From the NCBI GenBank assembly GCA_025963635.1, contig JAOQAK010000047.1:44276-108275 (forward strand): 64,000 nt of DNA, written 5' to 3'. Source of the stretch: Ferruginibacter sp. (lineage in GTDB: Bacteria; Bacteroidota; Bacteroidia; Chitinophagales; Chitinophagaceae). Made by a program: the position numbers and the translations under genes. The notes below the pieces were generated by a model that was given only the letters and a program-made list of their open reading frames with translations, was not told the DNA's origin and did no database searches. Below, in pieces: positions 1 through 9,630 of this stretch. Each line of letters begins with the position of its first letter. Position 1 is the stretch's first letter.

Positions 1-80
1 AAATTATATACCCTGAATCCGTCTCCCACCATACCTGGCCGAGCCGGGCGGGGAGTAATCTTTTCGATTGCCTTTTTCAT
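1..80 (-). CDS. Pirin family protein, N-terminal fragment cut by window edge
   Basis: An ATG on the minus strand at 80 opens a frame that runs off the left edge. The 26 visible codons begin MKKAIEKI and continue to VGDGFRVYNF. The VGDGF-x-V motif followed by a hydrophobic stretch is how the HWVGDGFPV-type pirin/YhaK relatives (bicupin metal proteins) begin, so I call it a pirin-family protein. No cupin metal ligands lie inside the window, so the function (quercetinase-like or regulatory) cannot be judged. The start is preceded by A/T-rich sequence that could hold its promoter. Confidence 0.6.
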   Translation of the reverse strand, partial: MKKAIEKITPRPARPGMVGDGFRVYN

Positions 81-331
81 ATGTTTTTGTTTACTGTTTT
101 CCTGTTTGTGTTTATCGTTGTTTGACTGCCGTATCGAGGACTGACTTCTCCGCAATTTTTTTTCTCATTATTTATCACCCATTCCTCATTATTCATTTGC
201 TCATCACTCATTGCTCATCTTCCTGACTATCGACACCAAAATTACCATGATGGGCAGGGGTTGCCAATAATGTAGATTAAGTGAAAAAGTTAATGTAGTG
301 TAATGTTGATTGTACCTATTCCGGTGTTTTT

Positions 332-675
332 TTTCGCGAATGCACGAATAAATACAGATTTTTTGTGCATCGCTTCCTAATTCGTGCATTTGTGGCTATC
401 AAAAAGACGGGTTGAAAAGACTTTATAAGTGGTTGCTTATTATAGATTTTTCGCCACGAATGCACGAATAGATACAGATATTTTGTGCATCGCTTCCTAA
501 TTCGTGCATTTGTGGCTATCAAAAACAACGGGACGAAAAGACTTTATAAGTGGTCGCTTGATTACGGATTTTCGCCACGAATGCACGAATAAATTCAGAT
601 TTTTTGTGTCAGCGCTTGCTAATTCGTGCATCCTGGCTATCAAAAAGAAGTGGTTGGTTGCTTACGGAAATCGGA
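332..675. repeat. Three tandem copies of a ~121-bp repeat with an internal palindrome
   Basis: Three copies begin near 332, 452 and 573 (spacing 120 and 121 bp). Each holds an imperfect inverted repeat: CGAATGCACGAAT on the left and ATTCGTGCAT about 35 bp to the right, followed by TGGCTATCAAAAA. Copies 1 and 2 share a tail containing GAAAAGACTTTATAAGTGG; copy 3 is shortened in that tail. The palindrome could form a hairpin or cruciform. No open reading frame with coding character crosses the array. A related fragment (GCACGAATTTACACGAAT) lies near 52085-52105, so the motif is probably dispersed. Confidence 0.85.
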
Positions 676-697
676 CGATAATTAATCCCACGGTCGT

Positions 698-1288
698 TTA
701 GACCTGCTTCTTAAGAGGAATTTGGTTTAGCATTTTACTCAGAAACTCGGGAGTGACGCCAATATAAGCGGCAACATGCTTTTGAGGAAGGCATTCGATC
801 AGGGATGGATATAGCTGGCAAAAATTATTGTACCGCTCCATAGCCGAAAGACTTAGATTATCGATTAACCGGTGCTGGTAAGTTGCCAATGCTTTTTCAG
901 CGATGAGCCTGAAAAAGCGTTCCAGTTTCGGGATCGCTGCATAGAGTATTTCCAGTTCTGTTTTGGGCAGCAACAGTATTTCGCTATCATCCACTGCGTC
1001 AATGTTCAGAATGCCGGGCTGCTGTGAGATAAAGCTATGCATATCACCAATCCACCAGCCCGGGGGTGCAAACTGAAGTATGTGTTCGAAGCCATTTTTA
1101 TCAATTGAATAACTGCGCAGGCAGCCCTCCGTTACAAATACAGCATGTTTAATAATATCTCCTTCCTGGTAAAGAAATTGTTTGCGCCTGAGCTTTTTGG
1201 TAGTAAGCGCTGATACGAGTTGCGTTGATTCTTCCGTTGAAAGACTTACATATCTTGATATAGTGCTTAAAAGTAGGCTGGAGTTCAT
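698..1288 (-). CDS. Crp/Fnr family transcriptional regulator
   Basis: A 196-residue protein with the two-part plan of this family. Residues ~25-120 form a cyclic-nucleotide-binding-type beta barrel (phrases such as FLYQEGD and VTEGCLRSY). Residues ~145-190 hold a helix-turn-helix region (HVAAYIGVTPEFLSKML). The first ~120 residues have the length and pattern of the effector domain, but the phosphate-binding cassette typical of cAMP binders is not evident, so the ligand is unknown. Members of this Bacteroidota subgroup usually act as stand-alone activators or repressors. Directly upstream of the ATG is CAAATTTG, one base from the Bacteroidota -7 box. The gene is transcribed towards the 121-bp repeats and is separated by 42 bp from the next minus-strand gene. 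Confidence 0.9.
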   Translation of the reverse strand: MNSSLLLSTISRYVSLSTEESTQLVSALTTKKLRRKQFLYQEGDIIKHAVFVTEGCLRSYSIDKNGFEHILQFAPPGWWIGDMHSFISQQPGILNIDAVDDSEILLLPKTELEILYAAIPKLERFFRLIAEKALATYQHRLIDNLSLSAMERYNNFCQLYPSLIECLPQKHVAAYIGVTPEFLSKMLNQIPLKKQV

Positions 1289-1330
1289 GCTGCAAATTTG
1301 TGTTGTAAATTTAGTGTTACTCTCACAAAA

Positions 1331-1528
1331 TTAACCTGCCTGGTTTCTCCTGTCCCGGATGGCCTCTGCCAGCTCTCTTATCAACAACGCGGACAATGCA
1401 CCGATCACAAAAATGGACAGAAATTGAATGGCACGGATGTTCTCATTGCCTGTAAGCCTTGTATAATTACCAATGGCAATCATAAGGATCACGGCGGTTA
1501 TAATGGGTCTTTTTCTTCTTCTTAGCAT
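1331..1528 (-). CDS. Small membrane protein of unknown function
   Basis: A 65-residue protein with a basic N-terminus (MLRRRKRP), a hydrophobic helix at ~8-23, and a second at ~36-52 followed by a charged tail (RELAEAIRDRR). That is the look of a two-helix inner-membrane protein with both ends in the cytoplasm. I do not recognise a family. It is on the same strand as the Crp/Fnr gene, 42 bp upstream of it, so the two may be co-transcribed. Coding status rests on the tidy start, the hydrophobic pattern and the lack of any competing frame. Confidence 0.6.
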   Translation of the reverse strand: MLRRRKRPIITAVILMIAIGNYTRLTGNENIRAIQFLSIFVIGALSALLIRELAEAIRDRRNQAG

Positions 1529-1550
1529 GGTTTGGTTGATTTAAGTTATG

Positions 1551-1667
1551 TGAATGGTCGATGGTCAATGGCCAATGGTGAATGGTCAATGGTCAATGGT
1601 AGGCGTGCAGTGTGTTTCCTGTATCATGTATCCTGAATCCAGTATCCAGTATCCAGTATCCAGTATC
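1551..1667. repeat. Two adjacent short-unit direct-repeat tracts
   Basis: The spacer between the small membrane protein and the peptidase holds two degenerate simple-repeat tracts. At 1551-1600 a 7-bp unit of the type AATGGTC/AATGGTG is repeated about seven times. At 1620-1667 a unit of the type ATCCAGT is repeated about six times. Both unit types reappear elsewhere in the window in other spacers (reverse complement of the second at 58232-58261; CACCATTC words at 49749-49775). No coding capacity is seen. Confidence 0.8.
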
Positions 1668-1772
1668 TAAAAACAAATGTTCGTAAACAAATAATTTCTC
1701 TTTGGAACGAAACTCAATCCTAAATAGCTGCATTTTCCATTACCGACCATTCCCGAGTCAGACTTGCTCTCA

Positions 1773-4007
1773 CTATTTCAATTCAGCTACCGTGCCGTCC
1801 AGGTAAGCGGAAAAACTATTGAGTGTTGCGGCTGCTATATCAACCTGCTCCTGCGCTTCTTTCCAGTTGCGTTGCTCAATTGCTTCACGAATGCCAGGCA
1901 GAGTTTTTACTCCATATCCCGTGTAAAACCCGGGCGCATATACTGCATGCCTGTACCAGCCGCGACGTGGTAAGCCATCTTTGGTAAGCAGCACCTGTTC
2001 TGCCCTGTATAATTTCTTATTGAGTTCTGTTTTCATCGCCGGTGAAAGGGTATTGTTGCGCATGGCGTCGCTCAATGCATTGGTGGATTTCTCCATGGTA
2101 AGCATGGCATTTTGTAAAGAAGAAAAATTTAAGAACGGCACTTCGGTCTTGATGGTGGGCGCCAACAAAGGTTCATTCACTTTGTTAGCAATGGCGTAGT
2201 ATTTTTCATTGATGAGCTGGTTTTCGACCGAGGTATTCTCCCTCATTTCATCTGCCAGCGCAATTACTTCAGTAACATATTTGCTGATGGTCTTTTGCAG
2301 GTTGCGGTAATCGAAAGGAAGTATTGCCGCATCCGCAAAACGAAGCGTAGTATGGCCAGCAGTTTTCGCCAGCACCACACCATATTCAAAGGTTGGATCT
2401 TTAAATCGTTTGTACAGGTCGTATGAATCATAAATAGAATGGTATTCTCCCCCTTCATCTTCGCCACCAAAACCGAGGTTGAGAGAAGGGATTCCAATAT
2501 GTTGTGCAAAGGGAGAAAAATCTGAACCCGATCCCAGTGCCGCCAGCGTAAAAGTTCTTTTAGCAAGCAATTCTTTTTTGATTTTGGAAGATGCTGCACC
2601 AATAATATCCACTGAACGCTTTCTATCAAAAACGCTCACTTTTTTTTCAGGGTCATTGATCGATTGAATGATTTCGGTAAATGCCGGCTCCAGTGCCTGC
2701 GATCCACCGGCGTCTAAAAACCCCCTGCCGTTGCCATCGGAATTAATATACAATACCGCTTTTTGCTGCAATTCATCGGCATGAAATTCCACCCACTCAG
2801 TGGAACCGAGCAATCCAGGTTCTTCGCCATCCCAGGCACAATACAAAATGGTTCGGGCGGGCTTCCATCCCGATTTAACCATCTCTCCCATCGATCTTGC
2901 CTCTTCCATCATTGCTGCCAGTCCGCTCAACGGATCGCCTGCCCCGTTTACCCATGCATCATGATGGTTTCCCCTGAGAATCCATTCATCGGGAAAAGAA
3001 GCGCCTTTCAGTTTTGCAATTACATTATACAATGGCCTGATCTGCCAGTCGAAATCGAGTTTTAAATGAATTTTATTGCGGCTGGGACCAGCATGGTAAG
3101 TAATGGGCAAACCGCCTCGCCATTCTGCAGGAACAACTGGTCCTTCCAGCGCTTCCAAAAAAGGTTGCGCATCTCCATAACTGACAGGGATCACCGGGAT
3201 CTTTAATAAATTGGCTGCATCTTTCCGATCGAGCCGCTTTGCATCCCTGGTAGCGCCGATGCCGGGTGTTAACGGATCGCCCGGGTAGATCGGCATATCT
3301 TCAACAGAACCCCTTTGTGCCCCGAACGGCGGACGGAACGGCCCCTTGGGATACACATCGCCCCTGAAATAACCATCTTCCTTTGGATCGCTATAAATGA
3401 TACAACCAATGGCGCCATGTTCCTGGGCAACTTTGGGCTTAATTCCCCGCCAGCTTTGGCCGTATTTTGCAATCACAATTTTCCCTTTCACATCAATTCC
3501 CATCCTGGCTAATTTTTCATAATCAGCCGGCACACCATAATTAACAAAAACCAGTTCCCCGGTTACATCCCCATCGGCACTCCAACAATTATAAACAGGT
3601 AATTGCTGGGCCAACTGGCCGGAAGTGGCGTCTTCTTTCAAAGCAGGTTCCTGTAAAGAAGCTTTAAAATTGCGGGTTCCCGTCATTTCCAGCAGCCTTG
3701 TTTTCGGCGTAGGAAATAAAACATAAAAGTTTTCAATCGCAGCATCATAGCCCCAGCTTTTAAATTTTCCGAGAATGTACTCAGCATTTGCTTTTCCGCC
3801 CGGAGACCCAACATGGTGGGGAACCGCAGACATTTCTTTTATATACTGCCCAACATTGTTCGCACTAAGATTAGTGTCGAATTTTTTTTCATTCACATCG
3901 CGGGCATCCAAACCAATTCTGTCAAGCACAGCAGGAGCGTTGGTTTGAGCGTAAGAAGCAATAAGGTTGAAGAAGAAAATAATAGATAGAAAGCGCTTAT
4001 TTCTCAT
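1773..4007 (-). CDS. Secreted M28 family metallopeptidase, glutamate carboxypeptidase II-like
   Basis: A 744-residue exported zinc peptidase. Residues 1-20 are a signal peptide ending in SYAQ. A protease-associated (PA) domain follows at ~120-300, then the M28 catalytic domain at ~330-560 with the co-catalytic zinc motifs NHHDAW, the glutamate pair in WDGEEPG, an aspartate in INSDGNG and a histidine in GEYHSIYD. The C-terminal ~150 residues match the helical transferrin-receptor-like dimerisation domain. The order PA-M28-dimerisation is that of glutamate carboxypeptidase II, so it likely trims C-terminal acidic residues or dipeptides from peptides in the periplasm or outside. Length fits the family. 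The frame starts at an ATG right before the signal peptide. It stands alone, with a repeat-filled spacer downstream. Confidence 0.93.
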   Translation of the reverse strand: MRNKRFLSIIFFFNLIASYAQTNAPAVLDRIGLDARDVNEKKFDTNLSANNVGQYIKEMSAVPHHVGSPGGKANAEYILGKFKSWGYDAAIENFYVLFPTPKTRLLEMTGTRNFKASLQEPALKEDATSGQLAQQLPVYNCWSADGDVTGELVFVNYGVPADYEKLARMGIDVKGKIVIAKYGQSWRGIKPKVAQEHGAIGCIIYSDPKEDGYFRGDVYPKGPFRPPFGAQRGSVEDMPIYPGDPLTPGIGATRDAKRLDRKDAANLLKIPVIPVSYGDAQPFLEALEGPVVPAEWRGGLPITYHAGPSRNKIHLKLDFDWQIRPLYNVIAKLKGASFPDEWILRGNHHDAWVNGAGDPLSGLAAMMEEARSMGEMVKSGWKPARTILYCAWDGEEPGLLGSTEWVEFHADELQQKAVLYINSDGNGRGFLDAGGSQALEPAFTEIIQSINDPEKKVSVFDRKRSVDIIGAASSKIKKELLAKRTFTLAALGSGSDFSPFAQHIGIPSLNLGFGGEDEGGEYHSIYDSYDLYKRFKDPTFEYGVVLAKTAGHTTLRFADAAILPFDYRNLQKTISKYVTEVIALADEMRENTSVENQLINEKYYAIANKVNEPLLAPTIKTEVPFLNFSSLQNAMLTMEKSTNALSDAMRNNTLSPAMKTELNKKLYRAEQVLLTKDGLPRRGWYRHAVYAPGFYTGYGVKTLPGIREAIEQRNWKEAQEQVDIAAATLNSFSAYLDGTVAELK

Positions 4008-4444
4008 GTAGATTATTTGATGATATAGGTTTAAAGCTAAATAGAAGTTTTGCTTTTACAATATTATTGATTAAACCGAGTATAATGATTTTTTAGCTGA
4101 AACTATTGTGAAGTGCATGGGCAAAAGGCTATTACGCCTATGTTCTTTATTATGTTGCTGATGGATAAAGTTGTTCCGAAATTATAAAATATGGAAAACC
4201 AGTTCGACGCTCTCATTATGATATCGGCACCACAACAGAAATAATCACCCGTTAAATTTTAAAATATATTTTTTCATTCTGACAATTATATTCGAAGGAG
4301 AGCAAACTTTTTTCCAGAACAGCTGTTTCCAGGAGCCCGTTGTGGTGGAAATTGGCTTTAAAATATCATATGTCCGTTATTTGCAATACCAATTAACTGC
4401 TGTTGTTCTCATGGGATTTAAAAAAATAATCTCTATTTTACAGG
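4008..4444. other. Spacer without recognised features
   Basis: 437 bp between the divergent peptidase and receiver genes. It is A/T-rich and must hold both promoters, but I could not pick out a perfect TAnnTTTG box for either. No ORF, hairpin-plus-T-run or repeat stands out. Confidence 0.4.
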
Positions 4445-4891
4445 ATGATTTCTTATCCAATAAATCTGCTTTTGGCAGATGATGATAATGATGATTGCCT
4501 TCTCTTCCGGGAAGCACTGGAAGAATTACCGCTGCCGACTAATCTTACGACAGTTAACGACGGAGAGCATCTGATGCAACTATTGGCAGACGGCACAAAA
4601 ACACTGCCGGCGATGCTTTTTCTTGATTTGAATATGCCCCGGAAAAATGGCCTGGAATGCCTCACCGAAATCAGGCTGAATAAAAAATTAAAAGATCTGC
4701 CCGTGATAATTTATTCCACTTCTTTCGACAGTGAAATGGTGAAATTGCTTTACAATCATGGTGCCCGGTTTTACATAAGAAAGCCCGCTGAATTTTCAAA
4801 ACTCAAAAAAGTAATCGGTGACGCTATTATGCTTACTATGGAAAATGTTTTTTTTAGACCGGCAATAGAAAATTTTATATTACAACCCTAA
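4445..4891 (+). CDS. Single-domain response regulator (CheY-like/Rcp1-like)
   Basis: A 148-residue receiver domain with nothing after it. The acidic pocket is DDD at 12-14, the phospho-acceptor is D61 (LFLDLNMP), the switch residue lies in IIYSTS (91-93), and the conserved lysine is K113 (RKPAEF). The sequence most resembles the Rcp1-type receivers often paired with PAS-rich kinases in Bacteroidota. It sits 12 bp upstream of the large PAS kinase and is surely co-transcribed with it, so it is probably the partner that the kinase phosphorylates. With no output domain, it must act by protein contact or by passing the phosphoryl group on. Confidence 0.92.
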   Translation: MISYPINLLLADDDNDDCLLFREALEELPLPTNLTTVNDGEHLMQLLADGTKTLPAMLFLDLNMPRKNGLECLTEIRLNKKLKDLPVIIYSTSFDSEMVKLLYNHGARFYIRKPAEFSKLKKVIGDAIMLTMENVFFRPAIENFILQP

Positions 4892-4903
4892 ACAATAATA
4901 CCC

Positions 4904-7900
4904 ATGAGCTTGATGGCCATTGATCAAAATTTCCGGTTCCTGACAGGCGGTGGCGAAATGGGAGTACTCACCCGTGAAAAGGATTGGAGCCAAAATCCAG
5001 TGGGCCCTGTAGAGGATTGGCCGCAAAGTTTGCGGACTACATTGAGCATCATCCTGAATTCCAGGTTCCCGATGTTTTTATGGTGGGGGCCCGAATTGAT
5101 TTGCTTTTACAACGACGCTTATCGTCCCAGCCTGGGGCAAAATGGAAAGCATCCTGCTATCTTAGGACAAAGGGCGGAGGACGCATGGCCTGAAATATGG
5201 CATATCATTAAACCCCTCATTGACCAGGTACTCGAAGGTGGTGAAGCCACCTGGAGTGAAGACCAGTTAATACCCATTTACCGGAATGGGAAATTGGAAG
5301 ACGTGTATTGGACTTTCAGCTATAGTCCCGTTTGCGATGAGTCAGGTCAAGTGGCAGGTGTGTTGGTAACCTGTAGTGAAACCACTGAAAAAGTAAACAG
5401 CCTTAAAATTTTAGAAAAAAGCAACCGGCGCTATTTTGACCAAATTATGCAAGCCCCGATCGCAATATGTATTTTTCGCGGAAAGGAGCATATTGTAGAA
5501 ATCGCTAACCAGCAAATGTTGCTCTTTTGGGATAAAACAGCCGCCCAGGTAATCAACAAACCCATTTTTGAAAGCTTACCCGAAGCCAGGGGGCAGGGGC
5601 TCGAACAATTATTGGACCGTGTATTCATCACGGGGCAAAAATATGTTGCCAACGAACGGCCGGTTGATCTGTTCCGGAATGGCAGCCTTGAAACCGTTTA
5701 CGTCAATTTTATTTACGAAGCATTAAAAGAACCCGATGATACTATCAACGGCGTGGTAGCCATCTGCTCAGATGTGACCCTGCAGGTAATGGCAAGGAAA
5801 AAAATTGAGGAAAGTGAAAAAAAGTTTCGTAATACCGTAATACAGGCCCCATTGGGCATCACCATTTTACAAGGTCCCCTGTTTATTGTTGAAATGGCCA
5901 ACAACACTTATCTCCAGCTTGTTGACAAGAAGGAAACCGATTTTGTAGGGAGGCCATTATTCGAATCTTTGCCGGAAGTGAAGCAGTCAATAGAACCCAT
6001 ACTCCGCGATGTTTTACAAACCGGCGTTGCTTTCAATGCGGCAGAATTTCCGGTAACGCTAACCCGGGTTGGCATACAGCAACTAACCTATTTCAATATG
6101 GTTTATCATCCCTTGCGGGAAGATAACGGGAAGATTGCAGGTATCATCGTAGTGGCTACAGAAGTAACGGAGCTGGTGAGAGCAAAACATTCCCTGGCGG
6201 AAAGCGAAAATCAATTCAGGCACCTCGTTACACAGTCGCCCGTTGCCATGACGGTTGTCCGTGGAAAGGATTTCATCATTGAGATGGCTAACAAAGTAAT
6301 GTTTAGAAACGTCTGGAGAAAAAAAGAAAGCGAGGTTTTAGGAAAAAGTATTTTGGAAGTTTTCCCCGAATTGCAGGAGCAAAAATATCCTGAATTGCTC
6401 AACGAGGTATACACCACAGGCAAAATTCACCGCGAAATGGAATCAGTTGCCTACGTTGAGGGAAATGATGGCAGGCGAAAATTTTACCTGGATTATCAAT
6501 ATGCCCCATTGCTGGAGCCGGATGGTTCCATCTCCGGGATAATGATTACGGTAAATGATGTGACCGAAAAAGTAGTAGCTCGCGAAAAAGTGGAAGAAAG
6601 CGAAAAACGCTTTCGAACTATAGCGGACAGTGCCCCTGTGTTAATATGGATGTCAGGCATTGATAAAGGCTGCAGTTTTTTTAATAAAGCCTGGCTTATG
6701 TTTACCGGACGCACAATGGAAGAAGAATCAGGCAATGGCTGGGCGCAAGGCGTGCACCCGGATGACCTGGACAGGTGCATGGACATTTATGTTCAGTCTT
6801 CTGATCGCCGGGAAGAGTTTTACATGGAGTACCGGCTTATGAGGCATGATGGTGAATACCGGTGGATCTCAAATAAAGGTATCCCCAGGTTTACTTTGGA
6901 CGGAATATTTGAAGGCTATATCGGTGCCTGCATGGATATTCATGAACGCACCATTATCCAGCAAAAATTAAAGAAAAATGAAGAAAAATTAAACCTTGTA
7001 ATTGATGCAAGTGATCTGGGTACCTGGGAATTGAATGTAAAAACATTTAAAGTGAAATGTTCCGACAGGTACCTTCAAATTTTTGGTTATTCCAAACAAA
7101 CCGATATAACGCATCAACAGTTACTCAGTCATATTCACCCGGATGACTTAGCTACAAGGGAGCAAGCGCTTCAGCGGGCCTTTGTTACCGGCGTTCTTCA
7201 TTATAAGGTAAGATTAATATGGAATGATGGATCGATTCATTGGGTTGAAAAAAAAGGAAAAATTTTGTATGATGAATCAAACCAACCCGTTTTATTGATT
7301 GGCACTTTGCTTGACATCACGGAAGAACAATATTACCAGCAGAAATTACAGGATCGTGAACAGAAGTTCAGGTTACTGGCAGATTCTATGCCGCAACATA
7401 TCTGGACGGCAGACCCGGAAGGGAACTTAAATTATTTCAACCAGTCGGTATTTAGTTATTCCGGGCTTTCACCCGAGCAGTTGGAAAGAGACGGCTGGAT
7501 CCAGATTGTACATCCTGATGACAGGGAAGAAAATATAAGGGCCTGGCTAAAGGCAATTAACTCCGGCGAAGATTTTTTGCTGGAACACCGCTTTCGCAGG
7601 TTCGACGGAGAATACCGGTGGCAACTCAGCAGGGCCATCCCCCAAAAAAATGCCGAAGGAAATATTCAAATGTGGGTAGGCACCAGTACTGACGTACAGG
7701 ATCAAAAAACATTTACCAATGAACTGGAACGGCAGGTGCGGGAACGTACCGCTGAACTGGAACAAAAAAATCGCGAGCTGCAAACAATGAATACCGAATT
7801 ACAATCTTTTGCCTATGTTTCCAGTCATGATTTGCAGGAACCCTTGCGAAAAATTCAAACTTTTTCCACAATAATCGTCGACAAAGAAGAGCAAAATTTA

Positions 7901-8521
7901 TCTGAGAAAGGAAGGGACTATTTCCACAGAATGCAGGAAGCAGCAAAAAGAATGCAAACACTTATTGAAGACCTGCTCGCCTATTCACGCACCAACACCA
8001 CCGAACGTGTTTTTGAACACGTGGACCTTACTAAAATTATAGAGGAGGTAAAAACAGAACTGAAGGAAGACATTCAAGGAAAAAACGCCGTTATCGAAAG
8101 TGGTCAGCTGTGTGCAGCCAATATCATTCCATTCCAATTCAAGCAGCTGGTTCACAATCTTATCGGCAATGCACTTAAATTCTCAAAGCCCGGGGAGCCA
8201 CCGCACATTATACTAGCCAGTAAAATAATGGAAGGCAGCCGTTTGCAAATTCCGGAACTTTCGCCCGATCAATATTATTGCCACCTGTCTATCACCGATA
8301 ACGGGATTGGCTTTGACCCGCAATACAAAGACCGCATCTTCCAGGTATTTCAGCGCCTACATGGAAAAGATGAATACAAAGGCACAGGGATCGGACTTGC
8401 GATTGTAAAAAAAATCGTGGAAAATCACCACGGGTTGATCAGGGCCAGCGGCGAATTGCATAAAGGCGCCAGGTTTGATATCTACTTACCAGAACCTTCA
8501 GACAAGAAGTATAAAAGCTAA
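4904..8521 (+). CDS. Multi-PAS sensor histidine kinase
   Basis: A 1205-residue protein without clear membrane segments, so a soluble sensor. I count about seven PAS-type modules (roughly 20-150, 155-290, 295-425, 430-560, 565-690, 695-815, 820-945), the last three of the PAS_3/PAC kind. A short coiled coil (ELERQVRERTAEL) then leads to the HisKA helix with phospho-acceptor H975 in SSHDLQEPL. The ATPase domain shows an N box (GNALKFS), G1 (DNGIGFD) and G2 (GTGIGLAI). There is no receiver domain in the protein; the preceding gene supplies one. The similar start of the PAS modules (repeated EKxxESExxFR linkers) suggests duplication within the gene. The signal sensed cannot be inferred. Confidence 0.93.
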   Translation: MSLMAIDQNFRFLTGGGEMGVLTREKDWSQNPVGPVEDWPQSLRTTLSIILNSRFPMFLWWGPELICFYNDAYRPSLGQNGKHPAILGQRAEDAWPEIWHIIKPLIDQVLEGGEATWSEDQLIPIYRNGKLEDVYWTFSYSPVCDESGQVAGVLVTCSETTEKVNSLKILEKSNRRYFDQIMQAPIAICIFRGKEHIVEIANQQMLLFWDKTAAQVINKPIFESLPEARGQGLEQLLDRVFITGQKYVANERPVDLFRNGSLETVYVNFIYEALKEPDDTINGVVAICSDVTLQVMARKKIEESEKKFRNTVIQAPLGITILQGPLFIVEMANNTYLQLVDKKETDFVGRPLFESLPEVKQSIEPILRDVLQTGVAFNAAEFPVTLTRVGIQQLTYFNMVYHPLREDNGKIAGIIVVATEVTELVRAKHSLAESENQFRHLVTQSPVAMTVVRGKDFIIEMANKVMFRNVWRKKESEVLGKSILEVFPELQEQKYPELLNEVYTTGKIHREMESVAYVEGNDGRRKFYLDYQYAPLLEPDGSISGIMITVNDVTEKVVAREKVEESEKRFRTIADSAPVLIWMSGIDKGCSFFNKAWLMFTGRTMEEESGNGWAQGVHPDDLDRCMDIYVQSSDRREEFYMEYRLMRHDGEYRWISNKGIPRFTLDGIFEGYIGACMDIHERTIIQQKLKKNEEKLNLVIDASDLGTWELNVKTFKVKCSDRYLQIFGYSKQTDITHQQLLSHIHPDDLATREQALQRAFVTGVLHYKVRLIWNDGSIHWVEKKGKILYDESNQPVLLIGTLLDITEEQYYQQKLQDREQKFRLLADSMPQHIWTADPEGNLNYFNQSVFSYSGLSPEQLERDGWIQIVHPDDREENIRAWLKAINSGEDFLLEHRFRRFDGEYRWQLSRAIPQKNAEGNIQMWVGTSTDVQDQKTFTNELERQVRERTAELEQKNRELQTMNTELQSFAYVSSHDLQEPLRKIQTFSTIIVDKEEQNLSEKGRDYFHRMQEAAKRMQTLIEDLLAYSRTNTTERVFEHVDLTKIIEEVKTELKEDIQGKNAVIESGQLCAANIIPFQFKQLVHNLIGNALKFSKPGEPPHIILASKIMEGSRLQIPELSPDQYYCHLSITDNGIGFDPQYKDRIFQVFQRLHGKDEYKGTGIGLAIVKKIVENHHGLIRASGELHKGARFDIYLPEPSDKKYKS

Positions 8522-8619
8522 TACGAATCGTCAAGTGTAAATAGGGTAAAAAGTTTTTTATGGTTGATTGTAATCTACAAGTTTAGGTTTTACCCGGCAG
8601 TCCTCTGCGGAACATCAAA

Positions 8620-9489
8620 CTACCCGTTTACGATTTCACCTCCATTTGGGTGAAGCACCTGCCCTGTTATATAAGATGCATCTTCACTTGCCAAAAATAA
8701 ATAAGAAGGCGCCACTTCCACCGGTTCGCCGGCCCGTTTCATTGGTGCATCACTGCCGTGTTTCGCAACTTTCTCCGGTTTAAAACTTGAAGCAATCAAC
8801 GGCGTCCAAATAGGACCGGGCGCTACGGCATTTACCCTGATGCCTTTTTCAACCAGGTTAGTCGCAAGACTTCTTGTGAATGACACGATTGCACCCTTGG
8901 TAGCAGCATAATCCATTAAAGCAGGACTTCCCCGGTAAGCCGTAACAGAACTGCTGTTAATGATGCTGCTTCCCTGCTTCATATGAGGCAGCGCAGCTTT
9001 GGTGATCCAAAACATAGAGAATACATTCGTGGTAAAAGTTTTGACCAGTTGCTCCGTTGAAATTCCTTCGAGGTCTTTGCTTTCGTAGTGAATAGAAGCG
9101 TTGTTAACCAGGATGTCGATAGCGCCGAATTTTTTGATCGCCTTGGCGATGGCTGACTGGCAAAATTTCTCTTTCGTCAGATCGCCCGGAATGAGCAGGC
9201 AATTTCTTTTATAGTCTTCCGTAATAATTCTTTCTGTGTCCTTTGCATCTGTATGCTCATTGAAGTATACAATAGCAATATCAGCACCCTCCTTTGCAAA
9301 CAAAATGGCTACGGCTTTGCCTATACCACTATCGCCACCGGTGATGAAAGCTATTTTGCCTTTCAATTTATTGCTGCCGGTAACGGAAGCATTGTCGGTA
9401 ACCGGCACCGGATCCATTTTGGATTCAATACCGGGCCTTGACTGGTGCTGATCTTTGCGCAACTTCTTTTTTGGATTTGCTTTTTGCAT
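8620..9489 (-). CDS. SDR family NAD(P)-dependent oxidoreductase, YghA-like
   Basis: A 289-residue classical short-chain dehydrogenase. The cofactor motif is TGGDSGIGKA (~50-59), NNAS marks the central strand, and the catalytic triad is the serine in NSSSVTAY with Y and K in DYAATKG. The last strand has VLHPNGG. The charged N-terminal ~40 residues (Lys/Gln-rich, then VPVTDNASV) are typical of the YghA/YhdF subgroup, found often among general-stress genes. The substrate is unknown; relatives reduce aldehydes or oxidise glucose. It is monocistronic and divergent from the pyrophosphatase gene. Confidence 0.9.
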   Translation of the reverse strand: MQKANPKKKLRKDQHQSRPGIESKMDPVPVTDNASVTGSNKLKGKIAFITGGDSGIGKAVAILFAKEGADIAIVYFNEHTDAKDTERIITEDYKRNCLLIPGDLTKEKFCQSAIAKAIKKFGAIDILVNNASIHYESKDLEGISTEQLVKTFTTNVFSMFWITKAALPHMKQGSSIINSSSVTAYRGSPALMDYAATKGAIVSFTRSLATNLVEKGIRVNAVAPGPIWTPLIASSFKPEKVAKHGSDAPMKRAGEPVEVAPSYLFLASEDASYITGQVLHPNGGEIVNG

Positions 9490-9630
9490 ACCGCTGAGTA
9501 ATGATTTGGATGAGATGATTTAAACTGGCAATAAATATGCCACCGGAAATTGCGTTTCCGGGGAATGTATGTCAGCACCACTCCGGATTAAAGTGGCGCG
9601 GTTTTTTGAAAGTAAATACAAAGTTTATCT

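Noticed and set aside
332..675. Repeat units resembling a CRISPR array
   Set aside because: Only three units of ~121 bp with no short repeat/unique spacer pattern and no cas genes in the window.
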